Assembly (NCBI GenBank): GCA_049522195.1
Contig: JBEKOB010000062.1
Coordinates: 1 to 26,888, forward strand
Length of the DNA stretch: 26,888 nt
Reading direction: 5' to 3'
Source of the DNA: UBA9647 sp049522195
GTDB lineage: Bacteria > Bacteroidota > Ignavibacteria > UBA10030
The position numbers were made by a program, and so were the translations under genes. The notes under the pieces were generated by a model. It had not been told where the DNA came from, did no database searches, and saw only the letters and a program-made list of their open reading frames with translations. Positions 8,834-17,338 of the stretch are shown in pieces; within the stretch, counting starts at the first letter, position 1; each line of letters begins with the position of its first letter.

Positions 8834-9668
8834 GTGCTGAACGCGCGATTGCTATGCCACGCCCGTGGTTGTCGAAAAGGCGAGACTCGTCAATCTTCAG
8901 ATATCGCTGGAAATCAAACCCCGGACCCTGATCCTCGATTTCAATCTGCAGATTCCCATCCATGCGTTTCATTCTCACTTCGACGTTTCTGTTTGCATTT
9001 TCGGGAAGCGCAAGTCTCCGCGCTACTTCCTGGTCCCACGCGTTTTCTTCGAGGAGCTTTCCCTTCTCGGCATAAGTGATGCCGAGGTTACCGTGCTCAA
9101 CAGCGTTGAGGAGTAACTCTGCGATAACCATCGCGTGCTCAGGGTCAGGTGTCGCACTGGCAATCACAACAGCGATTTGTTCCGCCTCTTGTGGGGTGCG
9201 AAACCGGAACGTTCCTTCTTCAAGAAGAGCGATGGGTCTCTTGTATTGCTTGAGTGTTTCGAGGAGGTGACGGAAGGCGTGATAATCGGCGACTGCAGCC
9301 CGGAGGATGGAGTTGAGCAGCGAGCGTTGGAACGGTTTGATGAGATAGTAGAATGCGCCCGCATCGATCCCTTCTTTGATGCGCTCGGGATCGTCGAGGG
9401 CGGTCAACATGATGACTGGTATATGCTCGATGTGCCCTTGTTTCTTCATCCAGCGAAGCAACTCGATGCCGCTCATCTTGGGCATCATCCAGTCAAGGAT
9501 AACGACGCTGACGGAATCAGGATGTGTCTGAAGGATTTCAAGACCTTCGGCGCCGTCGGCTGCAGTGAGTACGCCGCATCCTTCTTCTTCCAGCATCCGC
9601 CGGAGTACCTCCCGAAGAGGTTCTTCATCATCCACTATGAGGACGGTATCGCGACCAGGCGTGAGCAT
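8775..9668 (-). CDS. Response regulator with RsbW-like HATPase output domain
   Basis: Protein of 297 aa. Residues 7-125 form a CheY-like receiver: TVLIVDDEE acidic pocket, probable phosphoacceptor Asp59 in VVILDWMMPKMSG, Thr in VIMLTALDD and Lys in YLIKPF. Residues from about 170 form a HATPase_c_2 domain of the anti-sigma or serine-kinase type (AELLLNAVEHGN N-box, EDQGPGFD and HGRGIAIARSA G-boxes). Such fusions phosphorylate or sequester an anti-sigma-factor antagonist or a related partner on receiver phosphorylation. No DNA-binding domain is present. The start is uncertain: ATG 9668 gives a normal short lead-in to the receiver, and TTG 9698 is an in-frame alternative. It is convergent with the hybrid kinase, a plausible phosphate donor (inference). 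Confidence 0.88.
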   Translation of the reverse strand: MLTPGRDTVLIVDDEEPLREVLRRMLEEEGCGVLTAADGAEGLEILQTHPDSVSVVILDWMMPKMSGIELLRWMKKQGHIEHIPVIMLTALDDPERIKEGIDAGAFYYLIKPFQRSLLNSILRAAVADYHAFRHLLETLKQYKRPIALLEEGTFRFRTPQEAEQIAVVIASATPDPEHAMVIAELLLNAVEHGNLGITYAEKGKLLEENAWDQEVARRLALPENANRNVEVRMKRMDGNLQIEIEDQGPGFDFQRYLKIDESRLFDNHGRGIAIARSALNVEFVGSGNKAVVTIPLG

Positions 9669-9856
9669 ATCGCAATATCGGCAAGTAGGATGACCCAATC
9701 AAGTCCAGATTTCGCTTTCGTCAGTCGGGGAGAAATCGAAGACCACCGTGGAGGCGCAGTACGGGAATTTCTGTAACTGTGGCAACACAGGATTTGTGTG
9801 GCCTTACAGCTCCCGCGTACCCTTGCTGTCTGCATCCCGTCGTTGAGGTTGCGTCA

Positions 9857-11155
9857 TTACTGGCGAACGTAGATCTTTCCCCCCTTCATCACGAACGCAA
9901 CGCGTTCCACAGCAGAAATGTCAGTTGCCGGATTGCCTGAGAGGGCAATGATGTCCGCCTCCTTGCCTGCCTCGATGGAACCTGTCAGGTCCATGATTCC
10001 GAGAAGATTTGCTGCAACTGAGGTTGCCGAGATCAAAGCGTCGACGGGATCCATTCCGTACCGGACCATGAGTTCAAGCTCCTTCGCGTTGGAGCCGGGA
10101 ATACTGAACGTGTCTGTCCCGAAAACGATTTTCACCTGCGAGGTAAGTGCTCGACGAAACGATTCCGTGTGGCGTGCGACCGTCCGAACGAGCTTCTGTT
10201 TCGTCTCGGGCGGTACTTCTCCAAAGACTTTTCCATCAAGCCACATCTCATACACAAGAAGAGTAGGTACATAGTAGATGTTTCTCTGTGCCATCAAGTC
10301 GAACGTCGCCTTGCGAACATACAGCCCGTGCTCGATGGAATTGACACCGGCGTCAATTGCGAGTCTCGCCGCGGAGTCAGAGTAAACATGCGCTGCAACC
10401 TTCAGTCCCGCCCGGTGTGCTTCGTCGACGAGGATCTTGAGTTCCTCAGGTGAATAGGTGAGCGCACCCGTCAATGAGTCCTGGGTTGTTTGCTTCTTCT
10501 CCGCCGCTTCAACGTAGATCTTGATCAGATCGGCGCCCAGCTGGACGAGATGTCGGACCTGTTTCCGAATCTCCGTCGCGCCATCTGCTTCATAGGACAA
10601 TGATGGGAGCGTTGCGTACGGGCTGTAGCCGACGAGTTGGTACGAGCCTGTCGGGGTGATAGGCCGGATCGCAGCAAGAATTCTGGGGCCTGGAACCACG
10701 CCCCGGGCGATCGCGTCGCGCAATGCAAGATCAACAAACCCCGGACCTTCGCTGCCGAGATCGCGGATCGTCGTGATACCAGCTTCCAGCGTCGAGCGCG
10801 CAGCCGTTGTCGCATAGATCGCCTTGTACTCGGGCGTTTCTCTCAACACCTGCTGATCATAATCTCCGGCATGAGGCACGATATGCGTGTGGGCGTCAAT
10901 CAAGCCGGGCATGACGGTCATGTTCGAGAGATCGACAACGGTTGCTCCAGCAGGCGGTTCAAACCCTGCACGAATGTCGGCGATCTTCGTTCCTTTAACG
11001 ATGATGCAAACGTTCTGGCGAAACGTACGGGACTTGCCATCGAACATCCGGCCGACCTTAAGGCAGGTGATTGGTTCTTGCGCCTTCACAATCAGAATGG
11101 AGAGGCATGCGAAAAGGAACAGATTCCGGCTTCTACGAAACATTTGGGTAAGCAT
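9857..11155 (-). CDS. Exported metal-dependent amidohydrolase (imidazolonepropionase/prolidase-like)
   Basis: Protein of 432 aa with an N-terminal signal peptide (RSRNLFLFACLSILIVKAQ). The amidohydrolase-superfamily metal site is complete: DAHTH (His89, His91), LIKIYVE with the Lys expected to be carboxylated, AAHVYS, SIEHG and the late Asp in FGTDTF. The beta-sandwich strands VMPGLIDAH and IEAGKEADIIALSGNP are typical of the imidazolonepropionase-like/Xaa-Pro dipeptidase group (Sgx9260/Cc2672 type), which cleaves C-terminal or proline dipeptides. The start at 11155 has GAGG six bases upstream. It lies 77 nt downstream of the secreted M1 aminopeptidase on the same strand, so the two probably form an operon for stepwise extracellular or periplasmic peptide breakdown. 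The exact substrate is not certain. Confidence 0.87.
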   Translation of the reverse strand: MLTQMFRRSRNLFLFACLSILIVKAQEPITCLKVGRMFDGKSRTFRQNVCIIVKGTKIADIRAGFEPPAGATVVDLSNMTVMPGLIDAHTHIVPHAGDYDQQVLRETPEYKAIYATTAARSTLEAGITTIRDLGSEGPGFVDLALRDAIARGVVPGPRILAAIRPITPTGSYQLVGYSPYATLPSLSYEADGATEIRKQVRHLVQLGADLIKIYVEAAEKKQTTQDSLTGALTYSPEELKILVDEAHRAGLKVAAHVYSDSAARLAIDAGVNSIEHGLYVRKATFDLMAQRNIYYVPTLLVYEMWLDGKVFGEVPPETKQKLVRTVARHTESFRRALTSQVKIVFGTDTFSIPGSNAKELELMVRYGMDPVDALISATSVAANLLGIMDLTGSIEAGKEADIIALSGNPATDISAVERVAFVMKGGKIYVRQ

Positions 11156-11232
11156 AGCGGGCCTCAGATTCCAGGTAGATGAATTGGAGGGTGAGCAAGG
11201 CGTATCAGAATCGTCAATAAGAGAATGTCCCC

Positions 11233-13197
11233 TTACTTCAAGAGAATCATCTTCCGGATCAGTTCGCTCTGATCCCCCCGCACCACGACAAAGTACACTC
11301 CGGAGCTCTGATTGCTGAGATTGACCGAAACCTCGTGGATACCGGCCTCAAACCAGCTATCGAAAAGACCAGCGACTCGTTGACCGGACACCGAGATGAC
11401 CTCTCCCCGTGCCTGCATTCTCTTCGGGATGGAGAGGCGCAGTGTCGTTGACGGATTGAAAGGGTTGGGGTAGATGCTGATGTCGAATTCAAGAGGTAGC
11501 ACAGGATCAATCACATAGACCAGCTGCGGCGTTCCCATCAGAATCCATCCGTCCGGATCGATTTGATAAGACGACCCGGCCGCTACCGATACGGTCCCCG
11601 TTCCGTCGCTCATTTCGACTCTCACTTTGTTTGTGTCAATCTGGACATCGACCGGGAGAAAGAATGGGAGATTGTTTGGCGTCACCCATTTGAGTTTCAA
11701 AACGGTGCCCAGTTTGCTGTACTGAAGCCTTGGAAGCGCCGGTTGTCTCAGGTACAGATTGAAAAACCAATCGAGCTTCTTGGCAGTCACCTGCTCGGCG
11801 ATTTGAAGGTAATCGTCTGTCGATGCGAGCCGGCATTGTTTCCCGTTGGTGACAGATTCCATCGCGGGGTCGGGGTAGGCGAATCTCCTGAAGAGCGCGA
11901 AGAACACTGAGTCGCCGAGATGGTGCCGGAGTGTATGCAGTATCCAGGCACCCTTGTAGTAAATGTCGTTGGATGCAAACATCGTTGCTGCTGAAGAGGA
12001 GGTTGCCGGAGCAACGGCGGTTCGGTTCTGGATGTTTGGTTTCATGCCCGCCATATAGGATTTATATCTGGCGGAGCCTGACATCTTCTCGACAAACAAT
12101 GCCTCCATATATGTCGCAAAGCCCTCGTGAATCCAGACGTCACTCCAGTCCTTGGCGGTGACGAGGTTTCCCCACCATTCGTGTGCTACTTCGTGCAGGT
12201 GGATATAGTCGAATCCGTACGAGTTGAGTGCAAAGTTGTTTCCGTAAGCAACGATTGTTTGATGTTCCATCCCCCAGTAGGGCGCGTCTGCAAGACCGTA
12301 TTTTTCCGACCTGAATGGGAACGGACCGCACACTTCCTCGAAGAACCGAAGGTCCTTCAGAAATGTCGGCGCAAACTGTATGGCCTTATCCACATTGTAA
12401 GGGAGGAACCAATACTCGCTCGGAATCATCTCGCCCGTGACACTCTGGTACTGGATAAGGATTTTCTGGAATGGCCCGAGATAGAAGGTGACACAGTAGT
12501 TGTTGATTGGCTCTGAAACATACCAATGAAACGTTTTCGTACTTCCCGCATCTGTGATGTCGAGCAGACGTCCGTTCGAAACACAAGTCAATGATGCGGG
12601 AACTGTGAAATAAAGATCTACGGAGTCCGGCTCGTCGGACGGGTGATCCTTGCACGGCCACCAGACATCGGCTCCTTCTTCTTCGCAAGCCACGCCCGCC
12701 CAGACCTCGCCGGTTTTCGTCCGATTCCAGACAAAGCCATCGTCCCATGGCGGATTTGCGGACACCTTCGGTTTTCCGTGATACGAAACCTCCACTGAAA
12801 CTGTATCGTTTTTCTGAACGATGTATGGGAGCGATATCCATATCCTGCCGTTAGGTCGCGTGAATTGAAGTGACGTCCCGAACTGACGCTGGACTTTCCA
12901 GACAACGGACTCGACAGTCATCGTCGAGCTCAAATCAAGAACAAGTGTACTCAGAGTGTCGGTGGCAAGAGCCCGCACGAGGGCATTCCCGACTATTGTA
13001 TGCGTTGTCGTGTCGATAGTGAACTTCAGCCTATAAAACTTCACGTCATACGCTGCTTGCTCTCGCAAGAGTGGGCCGCCTGAATCCGCTACCTTCTGCA
13101 AGCGGATCGGGTGAACGGTCTGTGCGACAATCTGAGGCAGAATGCCCAAGAAAACGCAGAGGATGAAGCAAATCGGATGGTATCTTATCTTGAGCAT
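11233..13197 (-). CDS. Secreted M1-family aminopeptidase with T9SS C-terminal sorting domain
   Basis: Protein of 654 aa. A signal peptide (HPICFILCVFLGILPQIVAQ) is followed by an N-terminal beta saddle, the M1 exopeptidase substrate motif GMEHQT, and the zinc site HEVAHEWWGN with His335, Glu336 and His339 plus Glu358 in WIHEGFATYME. This is a gluzincin aminopeptidase that removes N-terminal residues from peptides. The last ~80 residues form a type A sorting domain: SIYPNPFNPSTTLRLSIP, then SGQRVAGLFD, SSGVYFVVVRGD and a terminal KMILLK. The enzyme is therefore expected to cross the outer membrane by type IX secretion and be anchored or released there. ATG 13197 is preferred, having GGATCGGAAA before it and a standard signal peptide; ATG 13224 is an alternative. 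It leads the pair with the amidohydrolase. Confidence 0.93.
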   Translation of the reverse strand: MLKIRYHPICFILCVFLGILPQIVAQTVHPIRLQKVADSGGPLLREQAAYDVKFYRLKFTIDTTTHTIVGNALVRALATDTLSTLVLDLSSTMTVESVVWKVQRQFGTSLQFTRPNGRIWISLPYIVQKNDTVSVEVSYHGKPKVSANPPWDDGFVWNRTKTGEVWAGVACEEEGADVWWPCKDHPSDEPDSVDLYFTVPASLTCVSNGRLLDITDAGSTKTFHWYVSEPINNYCVTFYLGPFQKILIQYQSVTGEMIPSEYWFLPYNVDKAIQFAPTFLKDLRFFEEVCGPFPFRSEKYGLADAPYWGMEHQTIVAYGNNFALNSYGFDYIHLHEVAHEWWGNLVTAKDWSDVWIHEGFATYMEALFVEKMSGSARYKSYMAGMKPNIQNRTAVAPATSSSAATMFASNDIYYKGAWILHTLRHHLGDSVFFALFRRFAYPDPAMESVTNGKQCRLASTDDYLQIAEQVTAKKLDWFFNLYLRQPALPRLQYSKLGTVLKLKWVTPNNLPFFLPVDVQIDTNKVRVEMSDGTGTVSVAAGSSYQIDPDGWILMGTPQLVYVIDPVLPLEFDISIYPNPFNPSTTLRLSIPKRMQARGEVISVSGQRVAGLFDSWFEAGIHEVSVNLSNQSSGVYFVVVRGDQSELIRKMILLK

Positions 13198-13290
13198 TTT
13201 CCGATCCACGGAGGAGTTGTCCATTGCTGTTGAACTTCATCGAATGATATCCGAATCCTGGCAAAGAAGCAACTCGCTCCATCTACTTAC

Positions 13291-13370
13291 TTCCCCTGCG
13301 GTAGCGTAGGGCGAACTTCAGTTCGGTTGGCTTGCCTCGGTTCCGTGACACGAAATGAATTTCGCGTTAC
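13291..13370. repeat. REP-like element with two palindromes in a divergent intergenic region
   Basis: Two inverted repeats sit close together. CGAACT-TC-AGTTCG (13312-13325) is perfect. A 12-bp arm pair (13345-13356 with 13359-13370, centre GA) has one mismatch and one wobble. The whole lies between divergent genes and has no coding support, although the minus strand can be read as VTRNSFRVTEPRQANRTE, the kind of spurious peptide produced by dispersed repeats. It is probably a copy of a genome-wide palindromic repeat (inference). From 13371 to 13606 I see no further feature beyond the upstream region of the acyl-CoA synthetase. Confidence 0.5.
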
Positions 13371-13606
13371 ATCTGATTTGCCTTTGTTCCCTATCTGCAG
13401 TAGCTTTGTGGAGTTGATTCGGCAGTTCGGCGTTCTCCCAGCACCGTACATCATTCGCTCACAATCTCTCTCTGAGAAAGCGGCTCGTGTCCTCTCTGAG
13501 GCTCTGGCTGCCACTCTGATCTTCTCGGTTCATTTCCATCTCACTCCAGCCTCAGCTCTCTGGGCAGTGGAAGGTTGGGGTGACTCAACTTTGAGCATGT
13601 AGATCG

Positions 13607-15526
13607 ATGACATCATCCGTCCAACGTACAATTCCACAGCTCTTTGAAGAGAGCGTTACGCGATTTCCCGAAAATATCATGACGTGGGAAAAAAGGGAAG
13701 GCTCCTACAAAGGGTCGACGTATCGTGAGATTCGTCAAAGGGTCTATGAAGGGGCCGCGGGGCTGATGGACCTGGGCATTCAGAAGGGGGATCGTCTCGC
13801 GCTTATTTCCGAAGGGCGCAACGACTGGGTTGTCATGGAGTTGGCTATGTTGTATGCCGGCGCTGTCAACGTCCCACTCTCCGTCAAGATCGAAGAGCTT
13901 TCCGATCTGCGATTCCGCCTGGCTCACTCCGGCTGTCGGATGGCAGTCGTCTCAGGTACACAGGTGCAGAAGATCCGACAGTTGAAGAAGGATCTGCCGG
14001 AGCTGGAACATGTCATCGTGCTCGATGGAGAGGTCAAGCGCGACGAAGATGAGCAATCGCTCGACGAATTGCTGCAAATCGGGAAACGATATCTGAAATT
14101 CCACAAGAAGGAATTCGAGCAACGGTGGCATTCGGTGTCTGAAGATGATCCCGCGAACATATGCTACACCTCGGGGACCACGGCAGACCCGAAAGGAATT
14201 ATCCTGACGCACCGCAACTATACGGCCAATGTGGAACAAGCGTCTGCCTTATTGCCGATACCGGAGTCGTATACTTCGTTGCTGATTCTCCCATGGGACC
14301 ATTGTTTTGCTCATACCGCCGGGATTTACACGCTTATGAAAAACGGGGCGAGTATGTCGTCAGTGAAGGTGGGCCGAACTCCCCTCGAGACGCTGAAAAA
14401 CGTTCCGACGAACATACGTGAAACTCGCCCGACCTTCCTGCTCAGCGTTCCTGCATTAGCAAAGAACTTCAAAAAGAATATCGAGAAGGGGATCCATGAA
14501 AAAGGACCCGGAGTCGAAAAGCTTTTTAGGAAGGCCCTGGGTCTTGCGTACGCCTACAACGGCAACGGCTGGGATCGCGGAAAGAATGTGAAGGCAGGAG
14601 TGAAGATCCAATACAAACTCTACGATTTCCTGATCTTTCGCAAGATTCGAAAGAACTTTGGCGGTCGCCTCCTCTTCTTTTTCGGCGGCGGGGCACTCCT
14701 CGATGTCGAGCTGCAGCGTTTTTTCTATGCAATCGGTATTCCCATGTTCCAGGGGTACGGTCTGACTGAGGCGGCTCCCGTCATCTCGGCAAATGTGCCC
14801 GCCCGGCACAAGCTCGGTTCATCCGGTGCGATTGTAGCAGACCTCGCAGTCAGGATCTGTGACGAGCAAGGGAATGAACTCCCGACAGGCCAGCAGGGGG
14901 AAATTGTAGTGAAAGGGGAGAACGTGATGGCCGGCTACTGGAAAAATGAAAAAGCGACGCGTGAAGCGCTTCGCGACGGCTGGCTCTACACTGGCGATCT
15001 GGGATACGTGGACAGCGATCGATTCTTGTATGTTCTTGGACGCGCAAAAAGCCTGCTTATCGGGCACGATGGCGAAAAATACAGTCCGGAAGGAATTGAA
15101 GAGGCGATCGTGGGCAATTCAATCTACATCGATCAGATCATGCTGCACAACAACCAGTCACCCTTCACGTCGGCACTCGTGGTCCCGAACAAGGACAACA
15201 TCCTGAAGTATTTGCGTGACCACAACCTTTCGACACAGACAGAGGAAGGTCAGGATGCCGCCCTTAAACTCGTCAAATCCGAACTAGAGAAGTTCGAGAC
15301 GGGCGGAGTGTTCGCCGGGGAATTTCCCGAGCGCTGGTTGCCGGCCGGTGTGGCCGTGCTGGGTGAAGGGTTCACAGAGCAGAATCACTTCCTCAACAGC
15401 ACGCTCAAAATGGTCCGCGGAAAAATCACTGAGTTTTACCGCGATCGGATTGAGTACATTTATACTCCACAGGGGAAGGACATCCTCAATCCGCAGAACC
15501 GGATGATCATCAAGCGGTTGGGGTAA
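13607..15526 (+). CDS. Long-chain acyl-CoA synthetase (AMP-forming)
   Basis: Adenylate-forming enzyme of 639 aa that activates long-chain fatty acids with ATP and CoA at the inner face of the membrane. The P-loop-like A3 motif is ICYTSGTTADPKGIILTH (residues 185-202; Ala193 stands where Gly is usual). Further motifs are FQGYGLTEAAPVIS (A5), the YTGDLG Asp that binds ribose (A7), GRAKSLLIGHDGEKYSPEGIEE (A8 hinge), and the catalytic-Lys region LNSTLKMVRGKITE near the C-terminus. The length and the phenylalanine-rich GGRLLFFFGGGALL segment fit the FAA1/FadD15-like group rather than acetyl-CoA synthetases. The Shine-Dalgarno before ATG 13607 is weak. It is a single gene, divergent from the aminopeptidase and convergent with the next gene. 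Confidence 0.9.
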   Translation: MTSSVQRTIPQLFEESVTRFPENIMTWEKREGSYKGSTYREIRQRVYEGAAGLMDLGIQKGDRLALISEGRNDWVVMELAMLYAGAVNVPLSVKIEELSDLRFRLAHSGCRMAVVSGTQVQKIRQLKKDLPELEHVIVLDGEVKRDEDEQSLDELLQIGKRYLKFHKKEFEQRWHSVSEDDPANICYTSGTTADPKGIILTHRNYTANVEQASALLPIPESYTSLLILPWDHCFAHTAGIYTLMKNGASMSSVKVGRTPLETLKNVPTNIRETRPTFLLSVPALAKNFKKNIEKGIHEKGPGVEKLFRKALGLAYAYNGNGWDRGKNVKAGVKIQYKLYDFLIFRKIRKNFGGRLLFFFGGGALLDVELQRFFYAIGIPMFQGYGLTEAAPVISANVPARHKLGSSGAIVADLAVRICDEQGNELPTGQQGEIVVKGENVMAGYWKNEKATREALRDGWLYTGDLGYVDSDRFLYVLGRAKSLLIGHDGEKYSPEGIEEAIVGNSIYIDQIMLHNNQSPFTSALVVPNKDNILKYLRDHNLSTQTEEGQDAALKLVKSELEKFETGGVFAGEFPERWLPAGVAVLGEGFTEQNHFLNSTLKMVRGKITEFYRDRIEYIYTPQGKDILNPQNRMIIKRLG

Positions 15527-15541
15527 GGCTGATTCTCCTGC

Positions 15542-15568
15542 AGCATCGGATTCGAATCCGATGCTTTC
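15542..15568. terminator. Perfect palindrome between convergent genes, probable terminator
   Basis: Positions 15542-15565 are a perfect 24-nt palindrome: an 11-base arm, AGCATCGGATT, and its complement around a CG centre. It can form a 10-bp stem with a TCGA tetraloop. On the plus strand it is followed by TTCTG, a weak T tract. It lies 15 nt after the acyl-CoA synthetase stop and 35 nt before the end of the minus-strand gene, so a (possibly bidirectional) terminator is the simplest reading. Confidence 0.65.
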
Positions 15569-15600
15569 TGGGCACGCGAGGCGTATCCACCGCTTCCGAA

Positions 15601-16716
15601 TCAATCCATCCCCGGCTCAAAATCCAGCGGGAGCATGTCCCCGACTCGCTTCCACGACCAATAGCCGTAGACCTTCGTAGGAAATGCCTCGTTGATGAAG
15701 CCGCGGTCGTTGATTCCAACTGCCAGGTAATTCAGCGTGAACCACGAAACCTGTCCCGTTGTCCCCGGCTTTTGAAGAAGGTTGTATCCGCTTTCAACTT
15801 CCCTCCAGTACTCAACTTCGAGAACACCACTGAACCGGAGCGTTTTCATCGTGACCGTCGGGCTGTCGAAGAGGATTTCATTTTCGACGAGCAGCTTTCG
15901 ATCTGAAGCGACGTTCCCCACGCCAAGATAATCAAGATGATAGATGGAATAGCCGGCCGTGTTCAATTCTCTCCTGAAGAGAGCCATCAGGAAATGGCGG
16001 ATTGATCCCCGAAATGCCCGCATCCGGTTCTCGTTCCACTGCTGCTTCACCTTCGGAGAAGGAGGAGTGAGCTCGACGAATTTCGGGAGCCCTTCGTAGG
16101 TCATGATGTCGCCTTCCATCCTGAAGGACTTGAGGTAGAACGTCAGGTGATACCCCATTGCCAGGTTCTCAATTTCCAATGGCCGACGTGCAGTTGCCAT
16201 GAAGATGTCTTCCCCCTCAGCTTTAAAGTCGAGGACCTCGGGATTGACGATTCTGCACTCCTTCGCATTCGGGGTTGTTCCGAGAAAAAGCTCCGTGAAT
16301 TTCGAAAGGTCTTTCTTCCACTCCGTGGGATCTGGCGCCGAGACCACAACTTCCCCCAGCTCGACGTTTGTGGGCTTGAGCCTGATCTCGACCTCCCGCT
16401 TTCGTGGCTCGCGCAGGCTCGTACGGAACGTAGACAGCCTATAGCCGATCCTCGACGCTACGACATCATAGTTGCCGAGAGGGATATTGCGAATTTCGAA
16501 GATCCCGTCTTCATTCGTGTTAGCGCCGAGCGTTGAGTTGGCGATGTAAATATTGACGTTTGCCAGGGGGGCTGAGGTCGAGTCGTCAATAACGCGGCCG
16601 ACTAATGTGGCTCTTTGAGATCCTTGCGCGAATGTATTGGGCTGGCAACAGATCAACATAAGAACCAGAAGGAGAAATCCTTCCGTATATGGTCGTATTG
16701 ATCCGTTTCTTCGCAT
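15601..16716 (-). CDS. Exported protein with carboxypeptidase regulatory-like (beta-sandwich) domain
   Basis: Protein of 371 aa with a signal peptide (TEGFLLLVLMLICCQPNTFAQ). Residues ~37-115 form a CarboxypepD_reg-like domain (PF13715 type): TLVGRVIDDSTSAPLANVNIYI, ANTNEDGIFEIRNIPLGNYDVVASRIGY and LGEVVVSA. This is the N-terminal module common in Bacteroidota outer-membrane proteins. The remaining ~250 residues (from DPTEWKKDLSKF) match the soluble region seen in many exported FCB proteins with this head and contain no TonB-dependent barrel. Function is unknown; a cell-envelope role is likely. No strong Shine-Dalgarno is visible before ATG 16716. Confidence 0.8.
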   Translation of the reverse strand: MRRNGSIRPYTEGFLLLVLMLICCQPNTFAQGSQRATLVGRVIDDSTSAPLANVNIYIANSTLGANTNEDGIFEIRNIPLGNYDVVASRIGYRLSTFRTSLREPRKREVEIRLKPTNVELGEVVVSAPDPTEWKKDLSKFTELFLGTTPNAKECRIVNPEVLDFKAEGEDIFMATARRPLEIENLAMGYHLTFYLKSFRMEGDIMTYEGLPKFVELTPPSPKVKQQWNENRMRAFRGSIRHFLMALFRRELNTAGYSIYHLDYLGVGNVASDRKLLVENEILFDSPTVTMKTLRFSGVLEVEYWREVESGYNLLQKPGTTGQVSWFTLNYLAVGINDRGFINEAFPTKVYGYWSWKRVGDMLPLDFEPGMD

Positions 16717-16977
16717 GGATAGCTATCAGAGTCTGGGAATGGAACCTCAGCGTCACCTGAATATAGACATATGGAATGAACCGCGCAATCCGTAAGAAAT
16801 CGTTTTGTCGCATTATGTGCATATTTTGGACGCATTCAGGTATGCTAACTAGGTCACATACTGAAAATCAAACCTCTCTTCTTCGCTCACACGAGACATC
16901 GTCCAGAACAATTCAACTACTCTTCTCAGCACTTCTTATCTTTCCGAATCCGCTTGCGCTAGTTCTACGCCGATACA

Positions 16978-17017
16978 AGAAACAAAAAGAAAGGCCAAAT
17001 CTTTTCAGATTCGGCCT
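16978..17017 (-). terminator. Rho-independent terminator reading minus, for the 66-aa small protein gene
   Basis: An 11-bp stem (16992-17002 with 17007-17017, one mismatch) encloses the loop TTTC. Read on the minus strand, the hairpin is followed at once by TTCTTTTTGTTTC, a classical U-tract. It therefore ends transcription coming from higher coordinates, where the only minus-strand gene is the small membrane protein at 17138-17338. Its quality supports real transcription of that gene. In the gap 16717-17137 I see only this terminator and the repeat at 17033-17085. Confidence 0.75.
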
Positions 17018-17032
17018 CTGGAGTAGCTTGTG

Positions 17033-17085
17033 CGGAGCGAGTCGAAGCACATGCCCTGAGCGAGTCGAGGGAGAGTCGAAGGGGA
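17033..17085. repeat. GAGCGAGTCGA direct-repeat element (dispersed-repeat type)
   Basis: GAGCGAGTCGA occurs at 17035-17045 and 17059-17069, and a shortened GAGAGTCGA follows at 17071-17079. I recognise this G-rich pattern from dispersed intergenic repeats of environmental bacterial genomes, where it gives spurious peptides such as CPERVEG. It falls between the stop codon and the terminator of the 66-aa protein gene, so it would be part of that gene's 3' untranslated RNA. Function is unknown. Confidence 0.55.
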
Positions 17086-17137
17086 GGGGAATACGATGCG
17101 CACCAAATTAACTGTGCACATGTTCTGTTTCAGCTCA

Positions 17138-17338
17138 TTAACATCTAAATCGGGTCAGGGTGCCCACGATCTGCTCGTTTCCCACGACGAGGCTTTTCCA
17201 GACTGGTCTGCCAGGACCTGAGAAGCCCCGGTGACTGACAACCCTGAATACTACCAGAAGTATGATGAGAGCACATACACAGATAGTGACAATGAGGCTT
17301 CGTCGAGTGCCAGTCCAATGATATCCCGAGATCTTCAT
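17138..17338 (-). CDS. Small single-span membrane protein with RPVWKS motif (66 aa)
   Basis: A short basic N-terminus (RR at 12-13) is followed by one hydrophobic span, about residues 14-34, then SHR (35-37) and RPVWKS (44-49). I do not recognise a family. The start is well supported: GAGG lies five bases before the ATG. A strong minus-strand terminator follows about 120 nt after the stop. A paralogue is encoded at 24770-24964 at the end of the kdp operon; the two align without gaps over residues 1-40 with identical RR, LIIL and SHR positions. The gene is divergent from the APC-type permease. An accessory or regulatory subunit for K+ transporters is an inference from context. An alternative is an unrelated small stress protein. 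Confidence 0.7.
   Translation of the reverse strand: MKISGYHWTGTRRSLIVTICVCALIILLVVFRVVSHRGFSGPGRPVWKSLVVGNEQIVGTLTRFRC

Noticed and set aside
8653..8931. Plus-strand 92-codon frame downstream of the hybrid kinase
   Set aside because: It overlaps the end of the response regulator gene in antisense and lacks a convincing start.
13327..13602. Plus-strand 91-codon frame before the acyl-CoA synthetase
   Set aside because: It runs through the palindromic repeat, has no SD, and its peptide is low-quality and repeat-derived.
16776..17111. Plus-strand 111-codon frame
   Set aside because: It crosses a minus-strand terminator and the GAGCGAGTCGA repeat and encodes the spurious CPERVEG-type peptide.
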